Source: Mycteria americana
Taxonomy: Eukaryota > Chordata > Aves > Ciconiiformes > Ciconiidae
DNA length: 64,000 bases
Assembly (NCBI RefSeq): GCF_035582795.1
Contig: NC_134365.1
Span: forward strand, 125,837,577-125,901,576
Direction of reading: 5' to 3'
This document shows, piece after piece, positions 56,201 to 64,000 of this stretch. The notes below the pieces were generated by a model. The model did no database searches and was not told the DNA's origin. It saw only the letters and a program-made list of their open reading frames with translations. The position numbers were made by a program, and so were the translations under genes. Position 1 is the stretch's first letter. Every line of letters starts with the position of its first letter.

Positions 56201-59200
56201 GGAAAGGAAATGTAAGACATCAAGAATGGAAGAGTAAATCCTCTGTTTTGCAAGGTTGTGTTATGGTGTTATGAAACCTATATACCATCCATTGTATAGA
56301 AGCAGCTCATGAAAGCAAAACAGTTGTGATATTTTTTAACATACCTTATCATTAATCATGTAGTGTTGAGCATATAAAGAGTGAAGATTGCCCTGTGCTA
56401 GTGTCTGTACGTGTGCATGTGTGTATAATACTGAACTGAATTTCAAGAGCCAGACTACCAGTGTTTAAGTGACAAATGCTTTGTTACTTCTCAGTTGCTT
56501 GATCACATTTATCCTATTGCTGGATCATGGTGACCCAATGTTGCCATGGTTAAATTCTTTTGACCACTGCTGTCTGTTGTAGGCTGCCTCCAACTGAAGA
56601 TATGAAAGGTTTTGTGATTTTCAAGCATCTTTTTATTTCCTTGGAGTGTCTTGCACACGGATGGAAGGACACAGGACTGGGAAGGATGTCAGGAAGTCAT
56701 TCTGTAACTCAGAGAGATAGGGAAGCCTTGGCTAAGCACGACCATGTTGGAGAGATTAGTGTATTTCGGTGAAGCCCACAAAACATCTGCAGCAACAGTT
56801 TCAGAGCAGTTAACATCCAGAAGTGCTCTGGCACCTCTCAACATGTGCAGTTGAAGGACTGACTCTTAAAAGCTGCTGTCAGCCTCTGATAAAACCATAG
56901 AGAGAAAAAAATCAGGAAATCACATTCTCTGAAAGACAAAGGAAAAAGAGTAATAGGTTTCCTTAGTTACCATGATAGGCTCTTGTGGAACCTCGTGACT
57001 AGCTCTTTTGATACTTCTTGAATTGTCCTATATCAGCTTCTCGGCACAGAGCACCTTAGTGTGGTATTTCAGGTACACCCTGCAATGGTGACCAGCTCAC
57101 TGTGCTCAGTACTGACCTATTTGGTACTCCCAGCTCACTGTTTAGAGCAAAGACTGTCCTAGGGAGGACTGTTTAATCCCCTTTGCTTCACACTTTGGGG
57201 CCAGCAGCTGACTTTCTGAGGTCCAGTTATTCAGCTTACAGTTAAGGACTAAGTATTCTTGCAACCCTACGCTGAAGCCTTTACTGAAAATTATTTCTGA
57301 TGTTAATCCTTTTCAGACCTATGATGAGCATCACATAAATAAAAAATGAAAGTGTGGTGAATATCTACCCCTCTGTGTTCCTAGAGAACTCTTTCTGTAC
57401 CAGTGGTGCTACTAAGTCATTCTGAGTACATGAGTCTTTTCAATGCAAAGAACTTCTAATGCACCTCTGCTTGTATCCAACTATATTATGAATGCATAAA
57501 TAGGGACCTCACCCCCAACTAAAATACAAGCAATTCTCTGAGAAATGTTTTGAAAATGTGTGGAGTACGTGCCTAGGCTTCAGTGGGCATTCCCAGTTAG
57601 CCCTGCTCCACTGCAACATCACGATTTAGCACTGCTTATGGCAGCCGTGTCCTGTCATCATCGTTTTACTAGTTTCCTGCCATCCAGTGGCCTGTAATTT
57701 ATGCAACTTCTTTTATTACAGCTAAAGACACATACACTTATGTATATATTTTTTATGTAATGCTGCTCTGAGGCTCAAGAGCAGCTCAGTTCTCCACTAG
57801 TGAATGACATGTTTGATTGGCATTCTTTATATTCGGAGACATAAAGGATGCTAAGGGTACAGCTGCACTGTTAAATTAAAGAAGTCCGGGGAACAGTTTG
57901 AATCTTGGACCCCAATCATATGTATTGCCTGTTTGGTCACTCCTGGTTCTCCTTTGCACCATTCCAACTAGACAAGTCTCCAGAGAGCCTGGGGCCCCTC
58001 CTGGAGGATGCTTAACTCCAGAAAACTCTCCTGGAAGGCAGTAAGGATAAGGCTGCATCAGGTTTGGCTTGCTCCACCCTTATCAGTCATCTAACACTAG
58101 CCCAGGAGGTTTTCCACACTCAAAAATTTAGGTCCTTCTGCCACCCCCAGGGGCTGCAATACATACCCTCAGTTTTATGCTGTAAAACACCACTCTGTTG
58201 GACTGCAGCACAGCCCTCACATACCTTCAGTTTGGACACACAAAAATAATAGCTGTGTCTTAAGACTCCAGATTTATCATGTAGCACCCAGAGCAGAGCC
58301 AGAGCCACACACTGTGCAGTGCAGATGTGGTCAGTTGGTCAGGCTCTCAACAGCACGTGTGCCAGGCCAGAGATTGCTTCCTGGCTTCCTTTTATTTTGG
58401 AATGAGAATATATGCTGGGATTGCAGCTGGGAGCCCATTGAACATTGCTGGTCAAACAAAATGTGAAACCATAAATGGGCAAGTTTGCATACCAACAATA
58501 ACAAATGCTTTAAGACATGTATGAAAGGCAAGTATCTGTAAATAGGTTTTTAACTTCCCTGGGATGTTAAAGTGGATGGATTAGCTGACTTTCAGAGGTG
58601 GTAGAAAGGTGAAGTGGAAGGATGTGGCTAAGAACTGGCCATTAGAGAGTTTAGTGAGAACAGCCTTGAAGAGGCAGGATAAGAAGTAGGGATGGGGGTG
58701 AGGTAGAGCAGCAGTTGGAAAGAGGTCTGGGACTGCAGTAATTTATTTGTTCCTACCTTTGTTCTTTTCTTTCTTCTCCCTTTCTCTTCTATTCTCTCTC
58801 TATCCCTCCCTCATTTTAGTCATGTCTGAAGGAAAAGTGAACAGGTTTCTTCGAGGTTAAGAATGACAAGGCTTTGCAGAGGTCAGATAAGAGCGGCTAG
58901 GAAAAAGGAGTAAGGCATGCAAAATGGGAGTGAGAAGAACATTCATGTGTGAGAAGAAAAGGTGTTGAAGTGGATGGGGTGGGAGAAGAGTAAGTTTGAG
59001 CACATCTTAGAGAGGGGATGAGTTAAAACAGTAAATGACTCCCAAAATAACAACTTGACCATCCCTTTTGTGCACAGGTTCAAAGGGCTATTTTTGCCTT
59101 TTTGTTTGCATGAATTGATACAAATTGGCAAGTAAAAATGTTTCCAATCTCAGTCCTAAAATGGAATTAATAAGTTGCTCTTACTTTTCTCAGTCCAGCA

Positions 59201-61121
59201 ACCTGAAGGCTGCAGGGAAGTACTTCACATTATTAGTAACACTGTGAAACTGTATTTGAAATGCACAAGGCTGGACATCTTGAAGCACTTGTTGAGATGG
59301 GGGGGTCAAAGCATGAGAACTTTGGTTCCCCATGCAGAAGATCACAACCCCTTTTTTACTCTGTAAGACCAAGCCAACAGCTGTACAAACACCTGCAAAG
59401 TCTGATCTGATCTTAATGGGAGAGGGTCTTTGGTTGTGGTGTTTATTTTGTGCTTTGAGCCTGGCTCTTGTAGATTTCCATCAAAATTTCTCATCAGGTT
59501 TCAGTGTAAAATCTCTAACCTAATGAGATATTTTCGGCTGTTTTCCTTTATACCTCTTGAAATGTACTAACCCATACCGTTTAAAAAACAATTATGGGAC
59601 AGAGGTATTAAGGTAGGTTTCCAATCTAAGCACACAATTGCAGGGAAATAGAGAGACAAGAGTGAAGTTCCAATCTTACAGAGACCAGTTCTGTTTAAAT
59701 ATTACAAACAGTTGCCAGGATTATATAACCTAAAATTTCATATTTGTTTTAATAGCTAGGTGAAAAGGAATGTGTTAAGATTAGAGTTACATTAGTGATT
59801 TGAATTGTTTTTTGATTCAAGCTAGATTTGACCATTAGCGTAGTGTATTTTTTGTCTTTTGCTTTTATGGTGCTAGTAAAGCAATTAAGGCAGACATCTG
59901 ATCCAAACTCTGGTTTAGTAAGTAGTTGGGGTTTCACATTCATTTATAATTTTGAGTATAAAAGGCATTTTATTACACTGTTCATCAGCCCTTTATTGGA
60001 CTTGCATCACTACCTCATATGTAAGACATCATTAAACGTTACTAAAGTATGCTTTTTGGCTTTTGGCTTGGAAGCTCAAATATAAACAGGAAACGAACCT
60101 CAGGCACTCCAGAGTTGTAGGGCACATATCCTGATGAAACTAAACATGTGACAGAATGTTTTCTAGAAAGCTTGGTACATGCAATGCAATCTTGTGGTGC
60201 ACCAGAAGATATTACTGGAAAGCAAAACGTTCATTCTAGTATCTTACATACTCTTGAGCACCATGTGCAGTTTCCAGTGGCACAAATAAAATCATTATAA
60301 TGTGAAAAGAAATAATGTGGCATACCCAGCTCACAAAGGAAATAACAGATTGCAATTAAATTGCATTGGCAGAACAGTATGTGGAAGATAGTGTCATGTC
60401 ACTCCTACTTTTTTTTTTACATTCAAAACCCCTTAAAAACAAGTTAGAATTACAGTGCACCAGAATTCATGATTTTCATAGGACTGTGCTATCCTAAGTT
60501 GTGAATTTTTTTTTCTTTTTTGCTTTAACAGTTCAAGGATAATTGCCTGCCTCTTACATTTTGCATCTTACATTTCTCAAGGGTCAGTCCCAAGGCTAGT
60601 GACAGGGTTATGGGAACGATTTGAAGAGGCACATTTCTGTCCCATTTTAAAGAAAAGAAAAAAAGGGAAGGTGTTTGGCAGGCATTCAAATGAGACATGT
60701 CACAGAATATGCACAATGTGACTGTTGCTGTGGACGCTGGCAGAGACAGTTCTTTTAGCAATGAGAGGGAGCGGGAGAGTATATTATGAGACAAGAAACT
60801 CAAGAATGAAAACTAATATTTAAATACAAACCAGCTGGTTTGGGGTGTCTTTTGGGTTTTCTTTTGTGTTTTTATTTTTTTCCAAGTAAAGCCAAATTAA
60901 TTATTTACAATTCTATTCCTATAGGGATACTTGGTGGGAAGTTCTTGGAAAGAGGTCGCATTAAGAAGCCTGGGCAGGAGCTCTTTAAGAGTGAGCCATC
61001 TGAATACTTCAAGGCTCAGAATCTGTTTGTTGGAGCCAGAGTTTGTTTCCATGGTCACAACTTTCTTTTGGTGGATGCTGATGAATACACATTCAACTAC
61101 ATGGAGAAGCATGCAAATGAG
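14172..61121 (+). CDS. EFHC2: EFHC2, EF-hand domain-containing protein 2 (exons 1-10, 3' end outside window)
   Basis: Ten exons join in frame (42+189+151+224+252+111+139+166+143+197 nt = 538 codons): 14172-14213, 27304-27492, 31088-31238, 38966-39189, 44142-44393, 46000-46110, 46428-46566, 54524-54689, 55692-55834, 60925-61121. All introns are GT-AG. The product starts MALPLLPG as in mammalian EFHC2 and keeps family strings such as [43 protein letters not shown] and NADEYT-like DADEYT. It differs clearly from the paralogue EFHC1. Approximate domains: DM10-1 at residues 74-185, DM10-2 at 230-365, DM10-3 at 430-537. EFHC1/EFHC2/RIB72 proteins line the lumen of axonemal doublet microtubules and act in motile cilia (family knowledge). 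Mammalian EFHC2 is about 750 residues, so roughly 210 residues including the EF-hand region are missing to the right. No frameshift or internal stop is seen, so the gene looks functional. Confidence 0.96.
14315..14345 (+). repeat. GGCCA pentanucleotide repeat in intron 1
   Basis: About six tandem GGCCA/GGCCAA-type units, about 100 bp after the exon 1 donor inside the CpG island. Confidence 0.7.
14561..17334. other. EFHC2 intron 1, first part
   Basis: Intronic DNA between the CpG island and the long CR1. No exon, RNA gene or repeat family was recognised on either strand. Confidence 0.6.
17337..17855 (+). pseudogene. CR1 ORF1 C-terminal esterase domain, broken by one stop
   Basis: The 5'-truncated ORF1 end reads [14 protein letters not shown] (GDS block of SGNH-type esterases), later [18 protein letters not shown] (the D-x-x-H block) and ends DRALN. 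A TGA at 17547-17549 interrupts the frame after GGDDTAT. The frame resumes at once without a shift, so this is a single point mutation. The GDS serine and the DGIH motif are both present. CR1 ORF1 normally combines an N-terminal nucleic-acid-binding part with this esterase. That N-terminal part is absent here. Confidence 0.85.
17912..20887 (+). CDS. CR1 ORF2: endonuclease-reverse transcriptase (intact frame)
   Basis: An uninterrupted 991-codon frame; the first ATG is codon 61 (18092), and codon 1 is a GTG. An APE-type endonuclease comes first: TNARS (75-79), ITETWW with catalytic Glu103, [16 protein letters not shown] (206-209) and SDH (274-276). The reverse transcriptase follows: [31 protein letters not shown] with Asp639, GVPQGS (695-700) and FADD (725-728). 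The C-terminal domain carries [13 protein letters not shown] and [13 protein letters not shown]. All catalytic residues I can identify are kept. One oddity is Arg694 just before GVPQGS, where the sister copy has Ser. As the element has lost its 5' end it is unlikely to be transcribed from its own promoter. Confidence 0.95.
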   Translation: MPWLEGAADSEDSRPESSRCTGYAWAQPKSSGVEPGDTEATGAKRETPVKCLKARKGCSSMKEARTTPQLKCLYTNARSMGNKQEELEAIVRQENYDMVAITETWWDDSHNWSAAMDGYKLFRRDRRGRRGGGVALYVRESLDSLELNDGDDRVECLWVRIRGKANKADIVVGVCYRPPSQDEETDELFYKQLGEASRSLALVLVGDFNLPDVCWKYNTAERKQSRRFLERVADNFLTQLVSEPTREGAPLDLLFTNREGLVSDVMVGGCLGQSDHEMIEFLIRGEAARGVGKTATLDFRRADFSLFRRLVDRVPWEAALMGKGVQEGWTFFKEEVLKAQEQAVPRCRKTSRRGRRPAWLTRELWLELRRKRRVYDLWKKGRATREDYRGVARLCREKTRRAKAELELSLAAAIKDNKKHFFKYISSKRRAKENLQPLVDVGGNTVTKDEEKAEVLNAFFASVFISRAECSMGTQPLELEDRDGDQTGAPIIQGEMVSDLLHHLDTHKSMGPDEIHPRVLKELADVLTKPLSIIYQQSWLTGEVPADWRLANVTPIFKKGRKEDPGNYRPVSLTSVPGKLMEQIILSAITRHVENNQGIRPSQHGFRKGRSCLTNLISFYDKVTRLVDEGKSVDVVYLDFSKAFDTVSHGILLEKLAAHGLDGCILRWVKNWLDGRAQRVVVNGVYSGWRPVTRGVPQGSVLGPVLFNIFINDLDEGIECTLSKFADDTKLCGSVDLLEGRQALQRDLDRLDRWAGVNCMRFNKAKCKVLHLGHSNPMQRYRLGEEWLESCLAEKDLGVLVDSRLNMSQQCAQAAKKANGILACIKNSVASRTREVIVPLYSALVRPHLEYCVQFWAPHYKRDIEVLECVQRRAMKLVKGLEQKSYEERLRELGLFSLEKRRLRGDLIALYNYLKGGCREVGVGLFSQVTSDRTRGNGLKLRQGRFRLDIRKFFFTERVIKHWNRLPREVVESPSLEVFKGRLDEVLRDMV
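20967..22442. other. EFHC2 intron 1, between CR1 copies
   Basis: Intronic DNA between two CR1 insertions. No exon or repeat family was recognised. The open frame at 21016-21390 has no recognisable domain. Confidence 0.55.
22443..22950 (-). mobile_element. CR1 LINE 3' end, inverted
   Basis: The + strand starts with the reverse complement of the CR1 tail (ATAGAATCATAGAATCACAGAATAG) and a TTGGAAGGGACC motif. On the - strand 22924-22538 is open for 128 codons of the ORF2 C-terminus ([40 protein letters not shown]). It diverges from the two long copies, so it belongs to a different, older CR1 subfamily. Confidence 0.95.
22951..27303. other. EFHC2 intron 1, last part
   Basis: AT-rich intronic DNA with no recognised gene. 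Contains a (TTG)n run at about 24039-24053 and a pyrimidine tract that leads into exon 2. The moderately GC-rich patch at about 26100-26600 has no identifiable exon. Confidence 0.55.
27304..27492 (+). CDS. EFHC2: EFHC2 coding exon 2
   Basis: 63 codons, residues 15-77, beginning [13 protein letters not shown] and ending VAFDKQ. A long pyrimidine tract and CAG precede it, and the donor is CAG|GTATGT. Both borders are phase 0. It holds the conserved segment leading into the first DM10 domain. Confidence 0.96.
27493..31087. other. EFHC2 intron 2
   Basis: 3595 bp, AT-rich. No transposon was recognised. The 102-codon + frame at 27662-27970 lacks a recognised domain and an EFHC2 counterpart. Confidence 0.7.
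31088..31238 (+). CDS. EFHC2: EFHC2 coding exon 3 (first DM10 domain)
   Basis: 50 codons plus one base, residues 78-127 and the first base of Gly128. It reads [12 protein letters not shown] at the start and contains [12 protein letters not shown], the core DM10 strand pattern. The acceptor is TAATAG and the donor CAAG|GTATCT. Confidence 0.96.
34447..34500 (+). repeat. Exact 26-bp tandem duplication
   Basis: Unit ACCATTGATCAAAATCTCAG plus AGTGAC, present twice without a mismatch (34447-34472 and 34473-34498), with the first two bases of a third unit after it. The identity of the units implies a recent duplication. Confidence 0.95.
35095..35197 (+). repeat. Degenerate two-copy tandem repeat, about 50 bp unit
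   Basis: Two diverged units share GAGTGGAGC, CTGGCTGG, TTCCC(C)AAGG and CAGCTGAA/CTGGCTGAAG. Imperfect units point to an old duplication. No gene relation is seen. Confidence 0.6.
37652..37975 (-). mobile_element. Degraded CR1 LINE 3' fragment, inverted
   Basis: The + strand shows the reverse complement of CR1: GTTGAGGTTGGAAGGGATAT, GTCTAGTCCAAACCCCCTACTCAAAG, GATGGAGACTCTACAATCTT and CTGCTCCAGGCTGAACAGACCCAGCTCTC. Several small indels break the ORF2 frame, so it is old. Lies in intron 3. Confidence 0.9.
37976..38965. other. EFHC2 intron 3, end
   Basis: AT-rich with TTTC-rich tracts (about 38190-38230). No feature recognised before the exon 4 acceptor. Confidence 0.6.
38966..39189 (+). CDS. 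EFHC2: EFHC2 coding exon 4 (end of first DM10)
   Basis: Two bases completing Gly128 plus 74 codons, to residue 202. Contains [15 protein letters not shown] and the DM10 closing strand [15 protein letters not shown]. The acceptor is TTTTACAG and the donor AAG|GTCAGA, returning to phase 0. Confidence 0.96.
39190..40787. other. EFHC2 intron 4, first part
   Basis: Intronic DNA with a T-run at about 40448-40460. No exon or repeat family recognised before the CR1 insertion. Confidence 0.6.
40788..42848 (+). mobile_element. 5'-truncated young CR1 LINE, near twin of the intron-1 copy
   Basis: Homology to the intron-1 copy starts at AAAGGCACAAGAG (matching 18922). The offset is 21866 both here and at the FADD codons (20084 and 41950), so no net indel lies between these points. 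I count about 14 substitutions in about 2045 bp. The tail has three GATTCTGTG-type units against one in the other copy. The hexamer GAAAGG is present at both junctions (40787-40792, 42847-42852), suggesting microhomology at the 5' join. Same strand as EFHC2. Confidence 0.96.
40789..42753 (+). CDS. CR1 ORF2 fragment: reverse transcriptase and C-terminal domain
   Basis: The ORF2 frame is open from the truncation point to the usual stop after RDMV (655 codons). The endonuclease half is lost through 5' truncation, so no natural start codon exists. The reverse transcriptase is complete: [23 protein letters not shown] and FADD. At [10 protein letters not shown] it has the residues shared with the other CR1 copies here, while the intron-1 copy has Cys and Met. 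It is not expected to make a mobile element protein on its own. Confidence 0.9.
   Translation, partial: KAQERAVPRCRKTSQRGRRPAWLTRELWLELRRKRRVYDLWKKGRATQEDYRGVARLCREKTRRAKAELELSLAAAIKDNKKHFFKYISSKRRAKENLQPLVDGGGNTVTKDEEKAEVLNAFFASVFISRAECSMGTQPLELEDRDGDQNGAPIIQGEMVSDLLHHLDTHKSMGPDEIHPRVLKELADVLTKPLSIIYQQSWLTGEVPADWRLANVTPIFKKGRKEDPGNYRPVSLTSVPGKLMEQIILSAITRHVENNQGIRPSQHGFRKGRSCLTNLISFYDKVTRLVDEGKSVDVVYLDFSKAFDTVSHGILLEKLAAHGLDGCTLRWVKNWLDGRAQRVVVNGVYSGWRPVTSGVPQGSVLGPVLFNIFINDLDEGIECTLSKFADDTKLCGSVDLLEGRQALQRDLDRLDRWAGVNCMRFNKAKCKVLHLGHSNPMQRYRLGEEWLESCLAEKDLGVLVDSRLNMSQQCAQAAKKANGILACIKNSVASRTREVIVPLYSALVRPHLEYCVQFWAPHYRRDIEVLERVQRRATKLVKGLEQKSYEERLRELGLFSLEKRRLRGDLIALYNYLKGGCREVGVGLFSQVTSDRTRGNGLKLRQGRFRLDIRKFFFTERVIKHWNRLPREVVESPSLEVFKGRLDEVLRDMV
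42849..44141. other. EFHC2 intron 4, last part
   Basis: AT-rich intronic DNA without recognised features up to the exon 5 acceptor. Confidence 0.6.
44142..44393 (+). CDS. EFHC2: EFHC2 coding exon 5 (second DM10 domain)
   Basis: 84 codons, residues 203-286, phase 0 at both ends. Contains [27 protein letters not shown] and [13 protein letters not shown], a clear DM10 core. The acceptor is ATCTGCAG and the donor AAG|GTGAGG. The frame reads on 30 nt past the donor before a stop, so the intron is needed. Confidence 0.97.
44394..45999. other. EFHC2 intron 5
   Basis: 1606 bp, AT-rich. Contains a small direct repeat near 45799-45838 (CATAC-x-ACTGGCTTTT twice). Nothing else recognised. Confidence 0.65.
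46000..46110 (+). CDS. EFHC2: EFHC2 coding exon 6
   Basis: 37 codons, residues 287-323, phase 0 to phase 0. Contains [18 protein letters not shown], matching the YQPG.IT.R.VLN segment of EFHC2. The acceptor is TTCTTGCAG and the donor AAG|GTCAGA. The following intron is only 317 bp. Confidence 0.94.
46111..46427. other. EFHC2 intron 6
   Basis: 317 bp, the shortest intron in the window. No feature beyond the splice sites. Confidence 0.75.
46428..46566 (+). CDS. EFHC2: EFHC2 coding exon 7 (end of second DM10)
   Basis: 46 codons plus one base, residues 324-369 and the first base of residue 370. Contains [20 protein letters not shown] and [11 protein letters not shown]. The acceptor is TTATTAG. 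A second AG four bases downstream would break the frame, so the first one is used. The donor is ATCG|GTAAGT. Confidence 0.95.
46567..48059. other. EFHC2 intron 7, first part
   Basis: AT-rich intronic DNA. No exon or repeat family recognised. Confidence 0.55.
48060..48450 (-). mobile_element. Probable ancient CR1/L3-type LINE remnant
   Basis: The + strand phrases CACTCTCTCCAGTTTGTCTGC and GTGCTCTAGTTGAGACCTTC look like the reverse complement of old CR1/L3 3' ORF2 sequence (the usual 'CTCTCCAGTTTGTC... ACTCTAGCTGAGGCCT' pattern). Strongly diverged, with limits uncertain. Confidence 0.4.
48451..51774. other. EFHC2 intron 7, middle
   Basis: No exon recognised. A tandem near-duplication of about 20 bp lies near 50433-50470 (AATCTTACAATGTATATAAC / AATCTTACAGCGTATAT). 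Confidence 0.55.
51775..52080. promoter_or_regulatory. Intragenic CpG island in EFHC2 intron 7
   Basis: About 300 bp of very GC- and CpG-rich DNA abruptly bounded by AT-rich sequence, about 2.4 kb upstream of exon 8. Holds a CTCF-like motif and possible splice donors on both strands (GGCG|GTGAGG near 51813 on +, GCCG|GTGAGC near 52028 on -). No protein was recognised in any frame. It may be an alternative EFHC2 promoter, the start of a non-coding RNA, or an insulator. Confidence 0.7.
51868..51885 (+). promoter_or_regulatory. CTCF-like binding motif
   Basis: GGCCACTAGGTGGCGCTG contains the core CCACTAGGTGGCGC, a full match to the classic CTCF consensus CCASYAGRKGGCRS. It lies inside the intron-7 CpG island. 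Confidence 0.8.
52081..53019. other. EFHC2 intron 7, after the CpG island
   Basis: AT-rich at first, turning GC-richer from about 52790. The part before 53020 may include further, unrecognisable CR1 sequence. Confidence 0.45.
53020..53591 (+). mobile_element. Degraded CR1 LINE 3' fragment
   Basis: CR1-like blocks in order: GAGGAAAGTGATTATCCCCCTCTGCTCAGC, TGTCCCCTTTTGGGT, ACAGGAAAGACATGGACC, GGAAACACTTTCCTCCCTGGGGCAGGCTGCC and the tail CCTGTCCAACCTGAATTATCCTGTATTCCTATG. The reading frame is broken. It resembles an older subfamily than the two long copies and lies 0.9 kb before exon 8. Confidence 0.85.
53421..53480 (+). repeat. 20-bp tandem triplication inside a CR1 fragment
   Basis: GGAGGTTTCAAGCC is repeated three times; the last two units (GGAGGTTTCAAGCCCCAACT) are identical. 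A local expansion of the CR1 phrase that encodes the ORF2 C-terminus. Confidence 0.85.
53592..54523. other. EFHC2 intron 7, end
   Basis: AT-rich intron with no recognised feature except a TTTA-rich run near 54088-54116. Confidence 0.55.
54524..54689 (+). CDS. EFHC2: EFHC2 coding exon 8 (linker before third DM10)
   Basis: Two bases, 54 codons and two bases, residues 370-425. It encodes a proline-rich linker ([16 protein letters not shown]), then [10 protein letters not shown] and DFKKFMEKD. The acceptor is TTGTTGTAG and the donor ACAG|GTATTT. Confidence 0.95.
54690..55691. other. EFHC2 intron 8
   Basis: 1002 bp intron; nothing recognised besides splice sites. Confidence 0.7.
55692..55834 (+). 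CDS. EFHC2: EFHC2 coding exon 9 (third DM10 domain)
   Basis: One base, 47 codons and one base, residues 425-473. Contains [10 protein letters not shown] and [20 protein letters not shown], the third DM10 core. The acceptor is CTTTTTAG and the donor ACAG|GTAAGG. Confidence 0.96.
55835..60924. other. EFHC2 intron 9
   Basis: 5090 bp of intronic DNA. Contains a pyrimidine-rich stretch at about 58752-58810. No CR1 or exon recognised. Confidence 0.6.
60925..61121 (+). CDS. EFHC2: EFHC2 coding exon 10 (end of third DM10), last exon in window
   Basis: Two bases plus 65 codons, residues 473-538. Contains [20 protein letters not shown] and [13 protein letters not shown]. The donor is taken as GAG|GTGAAG at 61122, because the family continues past YME with a longer C-terminus. 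If unspliced, the frame reads only 11 more codons to a TAA at 61155-61157. No following exon was recognised before 64000. Confidence 0.92.
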
Positions 61122-61369
61122 GTGAAGCAGGCTCTTGCTATTTTCTATTATCTTTAAGGACTGTAGCTTTTAAGTATATTTTTCAGAATTATTTATACCT
61201 AGTTTTTTCACCCAAAGTTCACAGCCCAGTGCTCTCTGTCTAGCAATGGATTTAGGAGATGTTAGCTAGGGAGTGCATGCAAGCCTGGCCACTCTTCACT
61301 GTCCATTCCCCTTCTACTTTCTCAGCATCCACTCTTATTGTATTAGGGGTTGTTAGAAGGTATATCTCT
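61122..61369. other. EFHC2 intron 10, start
   Basis: Begins with the exon 10 donor GTGAAG. If unspliced, the frame ends at TAA 61155-61157. Confidence 0.6.
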
Positions 61370-61850
61370 GTCTATTCCTTCTTGAGACTGTTTATGGACC
61401 TCTTGTCCCTGAATTGATCTAACCCTTGTTGAACCTACAGATACTGTCTGCTTCCACAGCTTTCTGTGGCAAGTTGAAAAGTTTCCTGCCTACTATGTAA
61501 AAAAATATGTATATTAAAAGAAGTAAGTATCTTTTATCTGTTTTAAACCAACCTCCCACTAGTTTCAATGCCAGTTCTAGTGTTCTGGGGTTTGGTGAAG
61601 ATCCCCATTCACCTTATGCACAACCTTGCTAATTTTGTAAATCTCAGATATTCTTCCCCCTCAGCCTAATCCTATTCAGTTAAGAGTCTCACTCTTTTTA
61701 GTCTGTCCTTACAAGGCAACTGTGAGATGTGGAGACCGGAACAGTGCGCAGTACTCAAGATGTGGGCACATCCAATTTAGAGTCTTACCGATGAGGCTGT
61801 TTTATTCCCTGGTTTGATTTTTTGGGTTCATACCTATTTATCTGGCAAAA
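61370..61850 (-). mobile_element. Probable ancient CR1/L3-type LINE remnant
   Basis: The + strand reads like the reverse complement of an old CR1/L3 ORF2 end: CTGGGGTTTGGTGAAGATCCCC, TTCCCCCTCAGCCTAATCC, TTTTTAGTCTGTCCTTACAAGG, then GGAACAGTGCGCAGTACTCAAGATGTGG and TTAGAGTCTTACCGATGAGG. The last two phrases match the usual 'GAACTG...CAGTACTC.AGATGTGG' pattern. Strongly diverged. Confidence 0.5.
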
Positions 61851-64000
61851 CATTTCCCTTGTAATATTAGAAATTCATATCACAGTCAGGAATTCAAGCT
61901 TACAGTTTGTACTGAGTTTCGCTGTCTTTTGGTGTTGCCTTCAGAGGGGAGAGCAACAATAAATAGAGAGCTGGGGTGCCTCTACTGATGTGTACTGTAT
62001 GCTACCAGTCATTACACAAATGGCTAGTAAAGAAGCCCTCATTCACCAAAGCCAGAAGTGTGTCCAACAGGAGGAAATTGATTGTCCTATAGCAATTGTC
62101 ACAGAGGTCAAAAAGAATGGATACAGGGCTGGAGAACCACAGAAGAATCACAGAGCGTTTTGTGGGATTTTATGTTGGTTTGGTAAGAAATGTAGATTAC
62201 TATTTTTTTTAAATGATGATGTTTGTGCTGCAATATTTGAATAAAGGTACTCTGGTATACTTGGAAATTCCTGTTGTGTGCAGCTCTGACCCAGTCACTC
62301 TGAGATGCATCCTAGGAATGCATCAGCTCAGGAGCCAAGGCATTTCTGCATCCTAGTCCCTCTTCTGCATTGTTGCTTCATCACAGTGTGATCTTGAACA
62401 TCAGCCTTTGGACTAGCCTGTGCTGTGAGGACTTTGGCGTACTGCGTATGCTTCATAGCTCACAGTGGGGTGACAGCATGAACTGTGCCTTCAGCAGACC
62501 TTCTCCAGAGCTGCCCTTTTGCATAGGCTTTTTGGGAGTACCCCTAGGGAAAACATCCAGGAGGGCTTATCGAGCTATGGTCCTCTGCCCATTTGTCCAG
62601 ACCTTTTGTGGATGGAGAAGGGAGAAGGTTCTTAGTACAAGTTTTAATTGTTCCCTGTCTGCTGGCTCACCAAAGGGAGTGAACCTGCAGGACTCCCAAG
62701 ACACCAGTAGGCCTAGTGCAGTCTTGGGGACTGCGAGTCTTGATGCCATTGTGCTGCTGAGGCAGAGGTAGATGCAACCTGACCCTGTGCTGCCTGTGGG
62801 CCACACGTGCTGTTCTCACTCAAATGAAAATAGCAGAACGGTGTGATTTCTTTGTAAATTAACATGGAGTTAGCACCACCTGCCTTCCCTGGAATAATGA
62901 AGGTCTGCAAAATGCTTGTTGATGTAAAATGCTATGGCTGCTAAATGCTTTAAGCAGTAAAATACAAAGCTATATACATTATGTTTTCTTACTGCTGGAC
63001 TGTTTCTCCTCCTAGTAGAATCAAAACCAAAGCTGTTCTCCAAAATGCAGAGTGCATCATTAGATTGTAAATGTTCTTTGGAGCTGCTGTTTGCATTGGT
63101 TATCTTGGATCAAACAGATGAGATCTTGGTTTTCCAGACTGAATGATTGTATGTTATCAAAATAAAATCTGCAAAATGGGAAGAAGCAACACTAAAAATA
63201 CTTCTTTAAAGTGAGTTTTGAAATGTTCTTTGCACAGTTAAGATTTTAAAACAGCTGGTAGAAAAAAAGGTTTGTTCTCCCAATGATAGATGCTTTATTC
63301 ACATCCTTTGAATAGAGCTCCAGAAGTAAGGACACACCTTGTTTGCCTCAGTTCATCAGGGGATTGCATACTCAAATCACAAGAACTTCAGCAATTATTA
63401 GAGAAGAGCAGAGCTGGAAGATGGTTTGAAGAAGGGTAGACAATTTTAAGATGACTATTTGTCAGTTATTTCTAAAATTAGAAAATAAATAATTTTCCTT
63501 CTGAATAGACAGAGGTTTCCTTTCAGCAGAACACATCAGTACGTTTTCTTAAAACTAGTGAAAGAAATCCAGATGGAATGTTTTTTTTCTGAAAACTGCC
63601 ATTTTGACCACATTTCTATAGGCATATGTTGATTTAGATGAAATTTTGATTGATAATGATAGTGCAGGTGGGAATTGATTTTCCTATCATTGAAACATTT
63701 GTTTGACACCATATGAGGAAAGTTTTAATCTTGTCTTTCAAAATTGTGTTTATTGTATTGTTTTTAAGTTATGGGGAAAGAAAAATCATTAAGTCTTGTC
63801 ATTTTGGTTGCCACCTGTACTGAAAGTAACTTTATGGATCTAATTCTCAAAACTTTTCAACACTTTAGTTTCTTTTCCAATTTGAGGAAAAAAGATGTAT
63901 TTAGAAAGTGTAAATTTGCTTGCAAAGCAGAACACGTGTGTTGTGCAGAGTCCTACCAGTATTATCCAGGTTTGAGGAGGACTCTTTCAAACAAGGCATC
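61851..64000. other. EFHC2 intron 10, rest of window
   Basis: AT-rich DNA. AATAAA hexamers at 61958-61963 and 62240-62245 could serve an intron-retained transcript. No exon carrying the EFHC2 EF-hand region was recognised. The 133-codon frame at 62370-62771 has no recognisable domain. Confidence 0.5.

Noticed and set aside
63521..63580. Possible next EFHC2 exon reading RFPFS after an AG
   Set aside because: Only a few residues resemble the expected continuation and the frame then diverges.
1..64000. CRISPR arrays, tRNA or rRNA genes, and retroviral long terminal repeats
   Set aside because: None seen by eye: no regular spacer arrays, no convincing tRNA boxes, and no paired terminal repeats with a primer-binding site.

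Overview
This is vertebrate nuclear DNA, almost certainly from a bird. The only interspersed repeats I recognise are CR1 LINEs, several with the avian-type 3' tail of ATTCTRTG repeats. The single gene I recognise is spread over short exons with GT-AG introns under a GC-rich promoter. I see no bacterial, phage or CRISPR content. The species cannot be named from this window.

The protein-coding content is the first ten coding exons (538 codons, + strand, 14172-61121) of EFHC2, a ciliary microtubule inner protein with three DM10 domains. Every exon was placed by reading frame, splice dinucleotides, phase continuity and recall of the vertebrate EFHC2 protein. All three DM10 domains are encoded here. 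The C-terminal part with the EF-hand region must lie beyond 64000. Exon 1 sits in a CpG island (about 13780-14560) that also holds a GC box, a full CRE (TGACGTCA) and an RFX-type X-box within 105 bp of the ATG, as expected for a cilium gene.

Layout: 1-13780 is intergenic and appears gene-free, with an old CR1 fragment near 175-488 and a younger CR1 3' end at 10028-10532. Region 13780-14560 is the promoter island and exon 1. Intron 1 (13.1 kb) holds a long CR1 (about 17335-20966) with an uninterrupted 991-codon ORF2 and a stop-broken ORF1 esterase part, plus an inverted CR1 3' end (22443-22950). Exons 2-4 follow (27304-39189), with a CR1 remnant in intron 3. Intron 4 holds a second, 5'-truncated CR1 (40788-42848) about 99% identical to the intron-1 copy and in the same orientation. 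Exons 5-7 (44142-46566) are clustered. Intron 7 (8 kb) contains an ancient LINE remnant, a second CpG island with a strong CTCF-like motif (about 51775-52080), and a CR1-C-like fragment just before exon 8. Exons 8-10 (54524-61121) complete DM10-2/DM10-3. Intron 10 starts at 61122 and runs off the window, with another ancient LINE remnant near 61370-61850.

The most interesting points are the near-identical direct CR1 pair flanking exons 2-4, whose recombination would delete exactly 188 codons in frame; the internal CpG island with its CTCF motif; and the intact ORF2 of the intron-1 CR1. No new multi-gene system is visible.
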